Below are positions 55,008 to 63,240 of a stretch of DNA of 64,000 nt, piece by piece. The DNA lies in NCBI RefSeq assembly GCF_009903685.1, contig NZ_JAAABI010000002.1, forward strand, positions 248,001 through 312,000, read 5' to 3'. The notes under the pieces are model-generated. The model was not told where the DNA came from. It made no database searches and saw only the letters and a list, made by a program, of their open reading frames with translations. Source of the stretch: Flagellimonas ochracea. GTDB taxonomy: Bacteria > Bacteroidota > Bacteroidia > Flavobacteriales > Flavobacteriaceae. A program made the position numbers and the translations under genes. The first letter of the stretch is position 1; every line of letters begins with the position of its first letter.

Positions 55008-55906
55008 GATTCTTTTGATTTCAGCATTTTACCAACCCTTAATTTACCCTCATACTCCAGCAACTCGACAAAGGAATCCTTTGTCTTAACGAGGAAAGAC
55101 CCTTCCTTTGTCTTGCAAAGTATTTGCCCTGGTTTTCCTTTATAAACTGGAGCTTCAGCTATTGTCCTAACCTGATTTATCTTAATCTCATTTCCATCTA
55201 AATATGATATGGCCATTGGGCCTGGGCGGCAAATTGCCCTAACAAAGTTGAAAATTTCCCTTGAGCTTTGGTTCCAATCAATCAACTCATCCCCAATACC
55301 ACGCATTCCGCAATACATCCCAACGGGATGTATGGTTTTTTGATCCACTCCTTTTACAGGGCCTTGCTGAAACATCAAAACCGCCTCCAATAAAATTTTT
55401 GCGCACTCCACGTATGCAACCTCCAATAAGGATTTATAGTTGTCTTCCTCCGTAATCGGGTATGTTCTTTGCAAAATGATATCTCCAGTATCAATTCCCT
55501 CATCCACATAATGAACTGTGATGCCAAACTCTTTCTCATCGTTTATCAAAGCCCAGTTGAGAATGTTTCGACCTCTGTAAAAAGGTAATTTGCCTGCATG
55601 GCAATTTATGGTTTTGTACTTGGGGATGTCAATAACGTTCTTTCTGAAAATTTGATTGAAGCTCATGGAGACAAACAAATCGCAATTGTAAGAGCTCACT
55701 TTTACAAGATAGTCTGAAGAGTTTACATTGGGGGTCAATATGTAGTCAATCCCATGTTTTTGGGCATATTCTTTTAAGCGGGTGTCCTTAGTGTCATATC
55801 TAGGTGTTATAAACGCAAATTCAACCAGTCCACTTGCCTGCATGTTTTCAAACGCCTGATGGGACCATGGCCCATCGGCAAAATAACCTATCTTGAGTTT
55901 TCCCAT
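55004..55906 (-). CDS. Sugar N-formyltransferase (Fmt/ArnA type)
   Basis: The 300-residue protein has the formyl transferase triad Asn101 and His103 in INCHAGKLPFYRGRN and Asp139 in GIDTGDI. A C-terminal ArnA/Fmt-like domain (about 205-300, with WNQSSREIFNFVRA and GPMAISYLDGNEIKI) follows. It would use N10-formyl-tetrahydrofolate to formylate an amino sugar. Position between LegC-like and NeuB-like genes, where an acetyltransferase is expected in known pathways, suggests it formylates the C4 amine of the intermediate. Overlaps the synthase gene by 4 bp; 47 bp separate it from the aminotransferase gene. Confidence 0.88.
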   Translation of the reverse strand: MGKLKIGYFADGPWSHQAFENMQASGLVEFAFITPRYDTKDTRLKEYAQKHGIDYILTPNVNSSDYLVKVSSYNCDLFVSMSFNQIFRKNVIDIPKYKTINCHAGKLPFYRGRNILNWALINDEKEFGITVHYVDEGIDTGDIILQRTYPITEEDNYKSLLEVAYVECAKILLEAVLMFQQGPVKGVDQKTIHPVGMYCGMRGIGDELIDWNQSSREIFNFVRAICRPGPMAISYLDGNEIKINQVRTIAEAPVYKGKPGQILCKTKEGSFLVKTKDSFVELLEYEGKLRVGKMLKSKES

Positions 55907-55953
55907 AGGAACTGTTTATTTTACTTCAATTAATCCGTCAAATCCTTGTTTGT

Positions 55954-57102
55954 TTAATCCATTATTACACTACTAGGGATATTGACAATGCGCTCCTCCA
56001 GCCAAACAGCATTTTCCAAATTTCCGGTTTGGGCCTTCTTGAAAATCTCCAGTCTGTTCATCAATTTCCAAACCGGCCGGGTCATTATTCCTTGGCTGTT
56101 GGTCTCCTCTAAAAATTTATTTCGTTCTTCCAATGAATCAAGAACAACTGCATTTAACCAATGGTTGGGTCTGCCTTCTTCACCAAACTCAAAAAAATCA
56201 ATTTCTGAATCTTCAAAATAATTCTGGTAGTCGCGTGCCAATTTGTTTTTTTTGCTCAAATACTCAGGTAAAAGTTCCATCTGGGCGCTGCCAAGGGCCG
56301 CATTTAGGTTTGGTAATCTATAATTGTATCCTGACATATCGTGGTCATATTCCCATGCATGTGGTATTTTGGCCGTTGTTGTCATATGCTTGGCTTTCTT
56401 TGCCAAAGCTTCATCATCCGTCACTATCATCCCACCACCACCTGTTGTAATGATTTTGTTCCCGTTGAAACTAAAGGCGCCCAACAATCCAAAAGTTCCT
56501 GTGTGCTTTCTCTTATAATAACTTCCCAAAGATTCGGCTGCATCCTCAACCACGGATAGATTATATTCAGAACAAACCGACATCAACTCATCAATTTTAG
56601 CGGGAAATCCAAACGTGTGCATGGGCACAACCGCTTTAATTTTTCTTTTTGTGGTTTTATTGATACACTGACCATTTACCACTTCCGTGTTCTGGCTTAA
56701 AAACTGTTTGAGTTTTTGAGGTGATAGGCCCAGGGTTTCTTTGTCAACGTCCACGAAAACTGGATGTGCACCGATATAGCTTATGGCATTGCATGTAGCT
56801 ATGAAGGTCAATGGCTGGGTAATAACCTCATCATCCCTTTCGACCCCTACCAGCAGCAGTGCTACATGAAGCGCAGCCGTGCCATTGACAGTGGCAACTG
56901 CATATTTCGATCCTGTAAACTCCGCAACCTGCCGCTCAAAACCATCAACAAATGCTCCCACACTGGAAACAAATGTTGAATCGATGCATTCCTGGACATA
57001 CTTTTTTTCATTTCCCAAAAATCTGGGTTCATGGAGCGGAACAAACTCTTGTCCCCCATATAGTGTCCTTATAAATTCGATGATATTCTTAAATTTTGCC
57101 AC
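55954..57102 (-). CDS. LegC-like PLP aminotransferase (DegT/DnrJ/EryC1 family)
   Basis: The 382-residue protein has ATVNGTAALHVALLLVG (PLP phosphate site), VEDAAESLGS (the Asp of the PLP ring nitrogen) and GAFSFNGNKIITTGGGGM with the Schiff-base Lys. It would aminate the 4-keto sugar made by the LegB-like dehydratase. It shares its last-base/first-base position with legB (1 bp), consistent with coupled translation. Confidence 0.93.
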   Translation of the reverse strand: MAKFKNIIEFIRTLYGGQEFVPLHEPRFLGNEKKYVQECIDSTFVSSVGAFVDGFERQVAEFTGSKYAVATVNGTAALHVALLLVGVERDDEVITQPLTFIATCNAISYIGAHPVFVDVDKETLGLSPQKLKQFLSQNTEVVNGQCINKTTKRKIKAVVPMHTFGFPAKIDELMSVCSEYNLSVVEDAAESLGSYYKRKHTGTFGLLGAFSFNGNKIITTGGGGMIVTDDEALAKKAKHMTTTAKIPHAWEYDHDMSGYNYRLPNLNAALGSAQMELLPEYLSKKNKLARDYQNYFEDSEIDFFEFGEEGRPNHWLNAVVLDSLEERNKFLEETNSQGIMTRPVWKLMNRLEIFKKAQTGNLENAVWLEERIVNIPSSVIMD

Positions 57103-58289
57103 TACATTTTATTATCCAGATATTTTCCTGTTTCCTTGTGTTCAAACTCTGGAATCATTTCAAAGAACAAATCTACAATTTCCTGTTTGTCCCAATGCTT
57201 TCTTGACTTCAATTCATAAATCTTTTTGGAGAAAAAGTTTAGTTTATCATCATTATACCGAGCATCGTTTTTTATGATGCCCAGATTTTGAAACCTATCA
57301 AGGTCCAGCTCTTCCTTGGAAGTAAAAAACTCTTCAAAATCCTTTTCCCCAGTAGTATCACTGGCAACAAAAAGACATGGCCATTTTCCCTCTTGTGGTA
57401 AAATCTCCATCAACTCCCTGGCTTCATCCTCATTTTTACATTCAAACGCGTCAAATCCGAGTTGTTTCAAATACTTTACGGCTATGTCCGAAAAAGTAGT
57501 CAAATGAAGTTCCTCACTGAGCTTAGGGAAAAATATATCCCTGTTTTCCCCAAATATGCTCGACATCAGACACAACTCTCCCGATTCCTTCGGGGTTACA
57601 AAAAACCTTCTGACATCATTGGGAGCCACTATAGGCTGTTGTTTTTTTATGCGTTGATCAAAACCATGAAGTAGAGATCCATCCGAAAAAGCTACATTGG
57701 CGAATCTTGCGGTGGATATTTCAATCTCCAGGCTCCTCCGCATCAGAAACATTTCCATTATCCTTTTGGAAGCCCCCATCATATTAACCGGGTTGGCGGC
57801 CTTGTCCGTAGAAACACAAAAGTATTTTTTTGATTTCTTATCTATTGCTTGCTGAAGTGTTTTCTCGGTATTCAGAATGTTAACTGAGATCATTCTCATG
57901 AGTGTATATGGGTCTTTTTCGCTCCGAACATGCTTCAATGCAGATAGGTTCAACACATAATCATACTTTCCGTCGTTTTCTATAAAAGCGTCGTACTCCT
58001 CTGAAGAAATGTCTAAGGCAAATGTCTTGAAGTCTCCTGTTATATAGCCGTATGAGCTTCTTATATCCCTTACAAGTTCAACCAAATTATTTTCACTTAT
58101 ATCGACTACGTGTAACTTTAAAGGGTTCCTTTTGAAAATTTCCTTGGCTGTTGCCTGACCTATTGACCCCGCACCTCCAATAACCAGAAATGACGATGAA
58201 GAAACTATGCGTTTTAGGTCTTTTTCATGATTCTCAATATCGGTTTGGAACAATTCTTTGCTTCTTCCAATCAACCTTAATACATCCAT
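57102..58289 (-). CDS. LegB-like NDP-sugar 4,6-dehydratase
   Basis: The 395-residue protein has an N-terminal VIGGAGSIGQATAKEIF Rossmann motif, SALKHVRSEKDPYTLMR and CVSTDKAANPVNMMGASKR. The last is the FlaA1/CapD/LegB-type active site with a Thr-Asp-Lys and Met replacing Tyr. It forms the 4-keto-6-deoxy intermediate of the amino sugar. The C-terminal region (about 260-395) is longer than in short dehydratases, as in LegB. It is the first gene of the leftward nonulosonate operon. Confidence 0.9.
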   Translation of the reverse strand: MDVLRLIGRSKELFQTDIENHEKDLKRIVSSSSFLVIGGAGSIGQATAKEIFKRNPLKLHVVDISENNLVELVRDIRSSYGYITGDFKTFALDISSEEYDAFIENDGKYDYVLNLSALKHVRSEKDPYTLMRMISVNILNTEKTLQQAIDKKSKKYFCVSTDKAANPVNMMGASKRIMEMFLMRRSLEIEISTARFANVAFSDGSLLHGFDQRIKKQQPIVAPNDVRRFFVTPKESGELCLMSSIFGENRDIFFPKLSEELHLTTFSDIAVKYLKQLGFDAFECKNEDEARELMEILPQEGKWPCLFVASDTTGEKDFEEFFTSKEELDLDRFQNLGIIKNDARYNDDKLNFFSKKIYELKSRKHWDKQEIVDLFFEMIPEFEHKETGKYLDNKM

Positions 58290-58700
58290 TTATACATGTG
58301 TTTGTAACCTCACAACACTAGGCATTGTACCTAAATATCGTGCTTCAAAAAAGCAATTATCAAAAGCTTTTTCCAGTGGTTCATTTTGAAGTATAAACTT
58401 AAACACTTTACATCAATTATCATTAGGTGTAATCTAAGTTTCCATGTATTTGACATATTTCATCCTTTGGGCATTTACCAAGGATCCCAAAAATGGTTTT
58501 TTCCAAATGTTACGGCCTGGAATCCTTTTGGAACATGCATCCAGCAGGACCTTGTTTGTTAGAAAAGAAAGCAATGCACAATCATTGAACTAAACTTGGA
58601 CCAAAAACCTCAGCTCCCTTAAAATTTCTGCTGATTACATTGACTCTTTTTTGCGCAAGAAATCTATTGCACAAGATAATTTTAAAAAATCATGACATGA
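58290..58700. other. 411-bp intergenic region between cysN and the nonulosonate operon
   Basis: This gap must hold the promoter of the leftward nonulosonate operon. No clear promoter consensus, terminator or RNA gene is visible. A weak hairpin, GTGTTTGT-AACCT-CACAACAC, lies at about 58297-58320. One frame on the minus strand (58434-58589) stays open and reads like protein; it is listed separately. Confidence 0.5.
58434..58589 (-). pseudogene. Possible 51-codon coding relic
   Basis: Between two in-frame TAG codons, the minus strand encodes 51 residues that read like a C-terminal protein end: FNDCALLSFLTNKVLLDACS, then KRIPGRNIWKKPFLGSLVNA and QRMKYVKYMET. There is no start codon in a suitable place, so this would be a remnant of a lost gene in the sulfate/polysaccharide locus. 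I cannot name a family. The frame could be open by chance (156 bp). Confidence 0.25.
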
Positions 58701-59954
58701 TCAAACAATCATTCCCGCCGCAACAGTTTCGTTGGTTGCATCGTCCACCAGAACTATGCTCCCCGTGGTTCGGTTTTCCCTGTAATTATCTACAAGCAAA
58801 GGTTTGGTAGTCCTGATTTTCACCTTACAAATATCGTTCATGCCTATTTCAATGTCCTCAGAGCCTCGATTCAAGGTGTTTATATCTATTTTATAGATAA
58901 TCTCCTTTATCATCGCTTTCTGTTCATTTGAAGTATGCTTGATGGTATACTTGGCTCGAGGCTTGGCCGGACTATTGTTCAACCAGCATAGCATGACTTC
59001 AATGTCCTGTAATGATTCTGGTTTATTGTTCGACCGAACAATCATATCTCCTCTACTAATGTCTATATCGTCCTCAAGGGTTATGGAAACTGACATTGGG
59101 GCAAAAGCCTCTTCGACTTCTCCGGAAAAAGTGTCTATGGTCTTGATTTTGGAAGTAAATCCCGATGGCATTACGGTTACCTCATCCCCTTTTCGAAAAA
59201 TTCCCCCAGCCACTCTTCCAGCATACCCTCTATAGTCCCTAAAGGACTCGCTTTGCGGTCTAAGAATGTTTTGTACCGGGAATCTGGCATCCACCTTGTT
59301 GATGTCGCTACTAATGTGCATGGTTTCCAAGGTATGCAACAATGGGGCCCCCTGGTACCAGGCCATATTTTCGGATCGGTTGACCACATTATCCCCCAAA
59401 AGGGCGCTTATGGGTATAAATCGGACGTCCCTGACCAACATTTTCGAAGAAAATTCCTCAAATTGGGCAATTACATTGTTGTATACCTCCTCAGAGAAAT
59501 CTACAAGATCCATTTTATTGATGCACACGATCACATGGGGAATTTGCAACAATGATGCAATAAATGCGTGCCTTTTTGTTTGTTCAATAACACCATGCCT
59601 GGCATCTACCAAAATGATAGCAGCATTCGCAGTGGAGGCGCCGGTCACCATGTTTCGGGTATATTGAATATGCCCAGGGGTATCCGCTATTATGAACTTG
59701 CGCTTGGGCGTGGTGAAGTAGCGGTAGGCCACATCTATGGTGATTCCCTGTTCCCGTTCGTCGCGCAGACCATCTGTAAAAAGTGCCAAATCCACACCAT
59801 CATGACCTTTTTTCTTACTGGTATTTTCGATGGCTTCCAACTGGTCCTCAAAAATGGACTTGGAGTCATAAAGCAATCGTCCTATCAAGGTGCTTTTTCC
59901 ATCATCAACACTACCTGCAGTAGTAAAACGTAAAAGTTGATTGTTATCCAACAT
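58701..59954 (-). CDS. cysN: Sulfate adenylyltransferase subunit 1 (GTPase)
   Basis: The 417-residue GTPase has all G motifs: AGSVDDGKSTLIG, DTPGHIQYTRNM and NKMDL. Switch I is around DGLRDEREQGITIDVAYRYF, and a C-terminal EF-Tu-like beta-barrel is present. There is no fused APS kinase domain; cysC is separate. With CysD it makes APS from ATP and sulfate, driven by GTP. It follows cysD with 6 bp between. Confidence 0.97.
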   Translation of the reverse strand: MLDNNQLLRFTTAGSVDDGKSTLIGRLLYDSKSIFEDQLEAIENTSKKKGHDGVDLALFTDGLRDEREQGITIDVAYRYFTTPKRKFIIADTPGHIQYTRNMVTGASTANAAIILVDARHGVIEQTKRHAFIASLLQIPHVIVCINKMDLVDFSEEVYNNVIAQFEEFSSKMLVRDVRFIPISALLGDNVVNRSENMAWYQGAPLLHTLETMHISSDINKVDARFPVQNILRPQSESFRDYRGYAGRVAGGIFRKGDEVTVMPSGFTSKIKTIDTFSGEVEEAFAPMSVSITLEDDIDISRGDMIVRSNNKPESLQDIEVMLCWLNNSPAKPRAKYTIKHTSNEQKAMIKEIIYKIDINTLNRGSEDIEIGMNDICKVKIRTTKPLLVDNYRENRTTGSIVLVDDATNETVAAGMIV

Positions 59955-59960
59955 AAGCTT

Positions 59961-60866
59961 CTAAAAATATCCTTGTTTTTTCCTGTCTTCCATCGCCGTT
60001 TCAGAACGTTTGTCATCAGTTCTGTTGCCCCGTTCGGTCTGTCTCATAGCAGATACTTCCTGCGCTATTTTTTCAACGGTATCGGCATCCGATTCTATTC
60101 CTCCCGTAATGGTAATGTCACCAAGGGTTCTAAAGCGTATTTTTTTTATCAGCACTTCCTCTCCGTCTTCCAGTTTGAGAAACTCGGAATTTGGAATCCA
60201 AGAATTGTTCCTCCAAACGACTTCCCTTTCGTGCGCGAAATACAGTGATGGTATCTCAATCTGTTCCCTTTTGATGTAATTCCATACATCCATTTCGGTC
60301 CAATTACTAATTGGAAATACACGGAAATGCTCTCCCTCAAAATGTTTTCCGTTGAAGATGTTCCATAGTTCTGGTCGCTGGTTCTTTGGGTCCCATTGTC
60401 CAAAGTCATCCCTATGCGAGAAAAACCGTTCCTTGGCACGGGCCTTTTCCTCGTCTCTTCTCCCCCCGCCGATTGCACAGTCGACCTTATGATGCTCAAT
60501 GGCATCCAATAAAGTGGTAATCTGAAGCGCATTCCTAGTGGCGTTTTTGCCTTTTTCCTCGGCCACTCTTCCTTGGTCTATGGATTCTTGAACAGAGCCG
60601 ACAATAAGTCTAACGCCTAGGCTTTCAATAAGATCATCCCTGAACTTTATGGTCTCGGGAAAATTATGTCCCGTATCCACGTGCATCAATGCGAAAGGAA
60701 TCTTACTGGGATAAAACGCCTTGCGGGCCAAATGGGTGACCACAATGGAATCCTTGCCTCCACTAAACAGTATCACCGGATTTTGGAACTGGGCCCAAAC
60801 TTCACGAAGGACAAATATGGCCTCCGATTCAAGCTCATCTAAATAGTTCAAATAATACTTGCTCAC
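59961..60866 (-). CDS. cysD: Sulfate adenylyltransferase subunit 2
   Basis: The 301-residue protein is the ATP-PPase subunit. PVILFSGGKDSIVVTHLARK contains the PP-loop SGGKDS. ALMHVDTGHNFPETIKFRD and RDEEKARAKERFFSHRDDFGQWDPKNQRPE (about residues 139-168) are family blocks. It makes APS with CysN. It overlaps cysC by 4 bp. Confidence 0.97.
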   Translation of the reverse strand: MSKYYLNYLDELESEAIFVLREVWAQFQNPVILFSGGKDSIVVTHLARKAFYPSKIPFALMHVDTGHNFPETIKFRDDLIESLGVRLIVGSVQESIDQGRVAEEKGKNATRNALQITTLLDAIEHHKVDCAIGGGRRDEEKARAKERFFSHRDDFGQWDPKNQRPELWNIFNGKHFEGEHFRVFPISNWTEMDVWNYIKREQIEIPSLYFAHEREVVWRNNSWIPNSEFLKLEDGEEVLIKKIRFRTLGDITITGGIESDADTVEKIAQEVSAMRQTERGNRTDDKRSETAMEDRKKQGYF

Positions 60867-61456
60867 TTCAACAGTAATTTAGGTTGAATCAATTCATATA
60901 TCTTTTTGATGGACTCTTCTATAGAGTCTTTCTCTGTTAGAACAATATCAGGGTGCAAAGGTACTTCATAAGGACTGGATATCCCGGTCATATCCTTTAT
61001 TTCTCCTTTCCTTGCTTTTTCATATAGGCCTTTCACATCCCTTCTTTCACATTCCTCCAAACTGGTGTTCACAAAAACTTCTACATAGTTTTTCTTGCCC
61101 ACAATATTTTTTATAACATTCCTGTCTTTCTCATAGGGAGCCACAAAAGCTGCCAAAACCACAATTCCAACGTCCACAAAAAGATTGGCCAATTCTCCAA
61201 TTCTGCGATTGTTCTCCGATCGGTCCTCAGCAGAAAAGCTCAAGTCTTTATTTAGCCCACTTCGCACATTGTCCCCGTCCAAAATATAGGTCTTGATGTT
61301 GTTCCCAAATAATTTTTGCTCCAACGCATTGGCAATTGTTGACTTTCCCGATCCAGAAAGTCCGGTAAAGAAAATTAGAAAGGAATTGTGCCCATTGGCC
61401 TTTCTACGTTCTTTTACCCCTATTTTATAATCATATTTTATGATGTTCTTCTCCAT
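60863..61456 (-). CDS. cysC: Adenylylsulfate kinase
   Basis: The 197-residue kinase phosphorylates APS to PAPS. The P-loop is FFTGLSGSGKSTIANALEQK, and LDGDNVRSGLNKDLSFS is the APS-binding block. GEIKDMTGISSPYEVP is the mobile lid region. PAPS can be reduced for cysteine or used by sulfotransferases. Stand-alone domain. It overlaps the DUF2061 gene by 19 bp and cysD by 4 bp. Confidence 0.97.
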   Translation of the reverse strand: MEKNIIKYDYKIGVKERRKANGHNSFLIFFTGLSGSGKSTIANALEQKLFGNNIKTYILDGDNVRSGLNKDLSFSAEDRSENNRRIGELANLFVDVGIVVLAAFVAPYEKDRNVIKNIVGKKNYVEVFVNTSLEECERRDVKGLYEKARKGEIKDMTGISSPYEVPLHPDIVLTEKDSIEESIKKIYELIQPKLLLK

Positions 61457-61872
61457 CTTTTTGCTCTGTTTCTGATGTCAAGTCCATAGTTGATTCTATA
61501 CCATGCCCTTTCATGATAATAGTACAGCACCATTTTGGTTATAACTTCCGCCAAACCAATCTTCAATCCGGTCCAAGGGTTTCCAGATATAATCCAGGAC
61601 AGAACTATCGTATCTAGGGTTCCGAGGATTCTCCATGTGATTGTTTTTAGAATATGTCTTCTTCTGCTGTCCCCAATGCCTATTTTTATCCATGCACGCT
61701 CATGAAGATAATAGAGCACCATTTTGGTAATGACCTCGGCCACTCCTATTTTAAGACCCGTGAACGGATTTCCGGTAATCGCCCAAGACAAAATGATGGT
61801 GTCCAAAGTACCCACCAATCTCCATGTTACGGTTTTAGCCAAGTGCCTCTTATATGATACTTTTTGCGGCAT
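61438..61872 (-). CDS. DUF2061 membrane protein with internal tandem duplication
   Basis: The 144-residue protein consists of two copies of the DUF2061 unit. Copy one is residues 9-63 (RHLAKTVTWRLVGTLDTI...) and copy two residues 72-126 (RHILKTITWRILGTLDTI...); 42 of 55 aligned positions are identical. Each copy has one to two membrane segments and ends in KMVLYY.HERAW. DUF2061 function is unknown. The gene is within 1 bp of cysQ and overlaps cysC, so it belongs to the PAPS operon. It may handle sulfate or a PAPS-linked process at the membrane, but this is inference. Confidence 0.9.
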   Translation of the reverse strand: MPQKVSYKRHLAKTVTWRLVGTLDTIILSWAITGNPFTGLKIGVAEVITKMVLYYLHERAWIKIGIGDSRRRHILKTITWRILGTLDTIVLSWIISGNPWTGLKIGLAEVITKMVLYYYHERAWYRINYGLDIRNRAKRWRRTS

Positions 61873-62694
61873 TTAATGAACTAAAAAGAAAGGGTTAAGT
61901 AAATTCTCTTTGTTGTACGTGAGTTCGTTTTTGGTTTCCCAGTTTTCTACCTTATATCCCAAGGCCTTGCAAATGGCATGGCCCGCGGCCGTATCCCATT
62001 CCATTGTTGGCGCAAATCTTGGGTATACATCGGCTTTACCCTCAGCAACAAGGCAAAATTTGAACGAACTGCCTTTTGATACTACGGATACTTCTATTTG
62101 TTCTTTTTCCAGATCTCTAATGAATTCTTCCGTTTTATCATTCATATGGGAACGACTTCCAACCACGCGCATAACATTATTTGTTACGTTCATAGCCGAG
62201 ATTTGGTTTTTAGATGAAAAAAGATTTTCGGGCAGTTCCTCAATCTTGTCCACAATGATTTTATAGCTAGCTCTTTCTTTCACATTTGCAAAATATAATT
62301 CCTTGGTGACCGGGGCATAAATGACCCCTAAAATCGGCTCCCCTTTGCTAATTAGAGCGATATTTACGGTAAACTCTCCATTTTTTTTGATAAACTCCTT
62401 GGTTCCGTCCAGAGGATCGACCATCCAACAGAGTTCCCAATTTTTTCTGACCTGGTAATCAATTGTTTTGTTCTCTTCGCTGATTATGGGCATCTGTGTC
62501 TTTTTCAAATATGAAAGTATAACCTCATTGGCATCCTTATCGGCCTTTGTCAAAGGTGAATCATCCTTTTTATGGACCGTTTCAAAATCTGAGGACTCGT
62601 ATACTTTCATGATTGCCTTTCCTGCATCTACCGAGGCAAGAATTGCTGTCTCAAGGTTTTTGATCAAATCTTTGCTCTCCATTGGGTGGTTCAT
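61873..62694 (-). CDS. cysQ: 3'(2'),5'-bisphosphate nucleotidase
   Basis: The 273-residue enzyme removes the 3'-phosphate of PAP, the by-product of PAPS use, recycling it to AMP. It belongs to the inositol monophosphatase superfamily. Metal-binding motifs: PIISEENKTI, DPLDGTKEF and WDTAAGHAICKALG. The family length is typical. It is 18 bp after rfbC and one base upstream of the DUF2061 gene. Confidence 0.95.
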   Translation of the reverse strand: MNHPMESKDLIKNLETAILASVDAGKAIMKVYESSDFETVHKKDDSPLTKADKDANEVILSYLKKTQMPIISEENKTIDYQVRKNWELCWMVDPLDGTKEFIKKNGEFTVNIALISKGEPILGVIYAPVTKELYFANVKERASYKIIVDKIEELPENLFSSKNQISAMNVTNNVMRVVGSRSHMNDKTEEFIRDLEKEQIEVSVVSKGSSFKFCLVAEGKADVYPRFAPTMEWDTAAGHAICKALGYKVENWETKNELTYNKENLLNPFFLVH

Positions 62695-62712
62695 AGTTAT
62701 CTAACTCTATTT

Positions 62713-63240
62713 TTATTTTTCCAAGTTGTCCTTATTGGAAAGTATAATTTGGTCTTTTTCCATTTTCCAGTCAATCCCAAGTGATTCATCACTATACATA
62801 ATACTCCCCTCAGAGTCTTTGTTATAATAATTGTCACATTTATAGAACAACCGTGCCGTTTCGCTCAAGGTCAAAAACCCATGGGCAAATCCCTTGGGAA
62901 CAAACAATAGTTTCTTGTTTTCCCCGCTTAACTCCAATGACAAATGTTGGCCAAAGGTCTCCGAATTTTTACGCAGGTCAACCACCACATCCTGTACTTT
63001 TCCATGAAGTACCGAAACCAGCTTAGCCTGGGCATGTTCGCCTTTTTGATAATGCAGTCCACGAAGAACTCCTTTCTTTGAAAAGGATATGTTGTCCTGT
63101 ACAAAGTTCACCTCCTGTGCAATGGCCTCACAAAAGGCCTTATGGTTGTGGATTTCAAAGAAATATCCCCTTTCATCATAATGGATTTCGGGCTCCAAAA
63201 TGAAGCATCCCTTCAATTTTGTTTCAGTTGCCTTTATCAT
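62713..63240 (-). CDS. rfbC: dTDP-4-dehydrorhamnose 3,5-epimerase
   Basis: The 175-residue cupin enzyme has GCFILEPEIHYDERGYFFE, the active-site His in RGLHYQ (about residue 62), VVVDLRKNSETFG and LFVPKGFAHGFLTLSE. These are full RmlC signatures. It converts dTDP-4-keto-6-deoxyglucose to dTDP-4-keto-L-rhamnose, so dTDP-rhamnose is likely made here. rfbB and rfbD are not in the window. The stop of rfbA overlaps its start by 4 bp. Confidence 0.97.
   Translation of the reverse strand: MIKATETKLKGCFILEPEIHYDERGYFFEIHNHKAFCEAIAQEVNFVQDNISFSKKGVLRGLHYQKGEHAQAKLVSVLHGKVQDVVVDLRKNSETFGQHLSLELSGENKKLLFVPKGFAHGFLTLSETARLFYKCDNYYNKDSEGSIMYSDESLGIDWKMEKDQIILSNKDNLEK

Noticed and set aside
40612..58289. 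Recent horizontal transfer as a genomic island
   Set aside because: No integrase, tRNA, direct repeat or transposase borders the locus; surface glycan loci vary without such marks. Base composition could not be compared reliably by eye.
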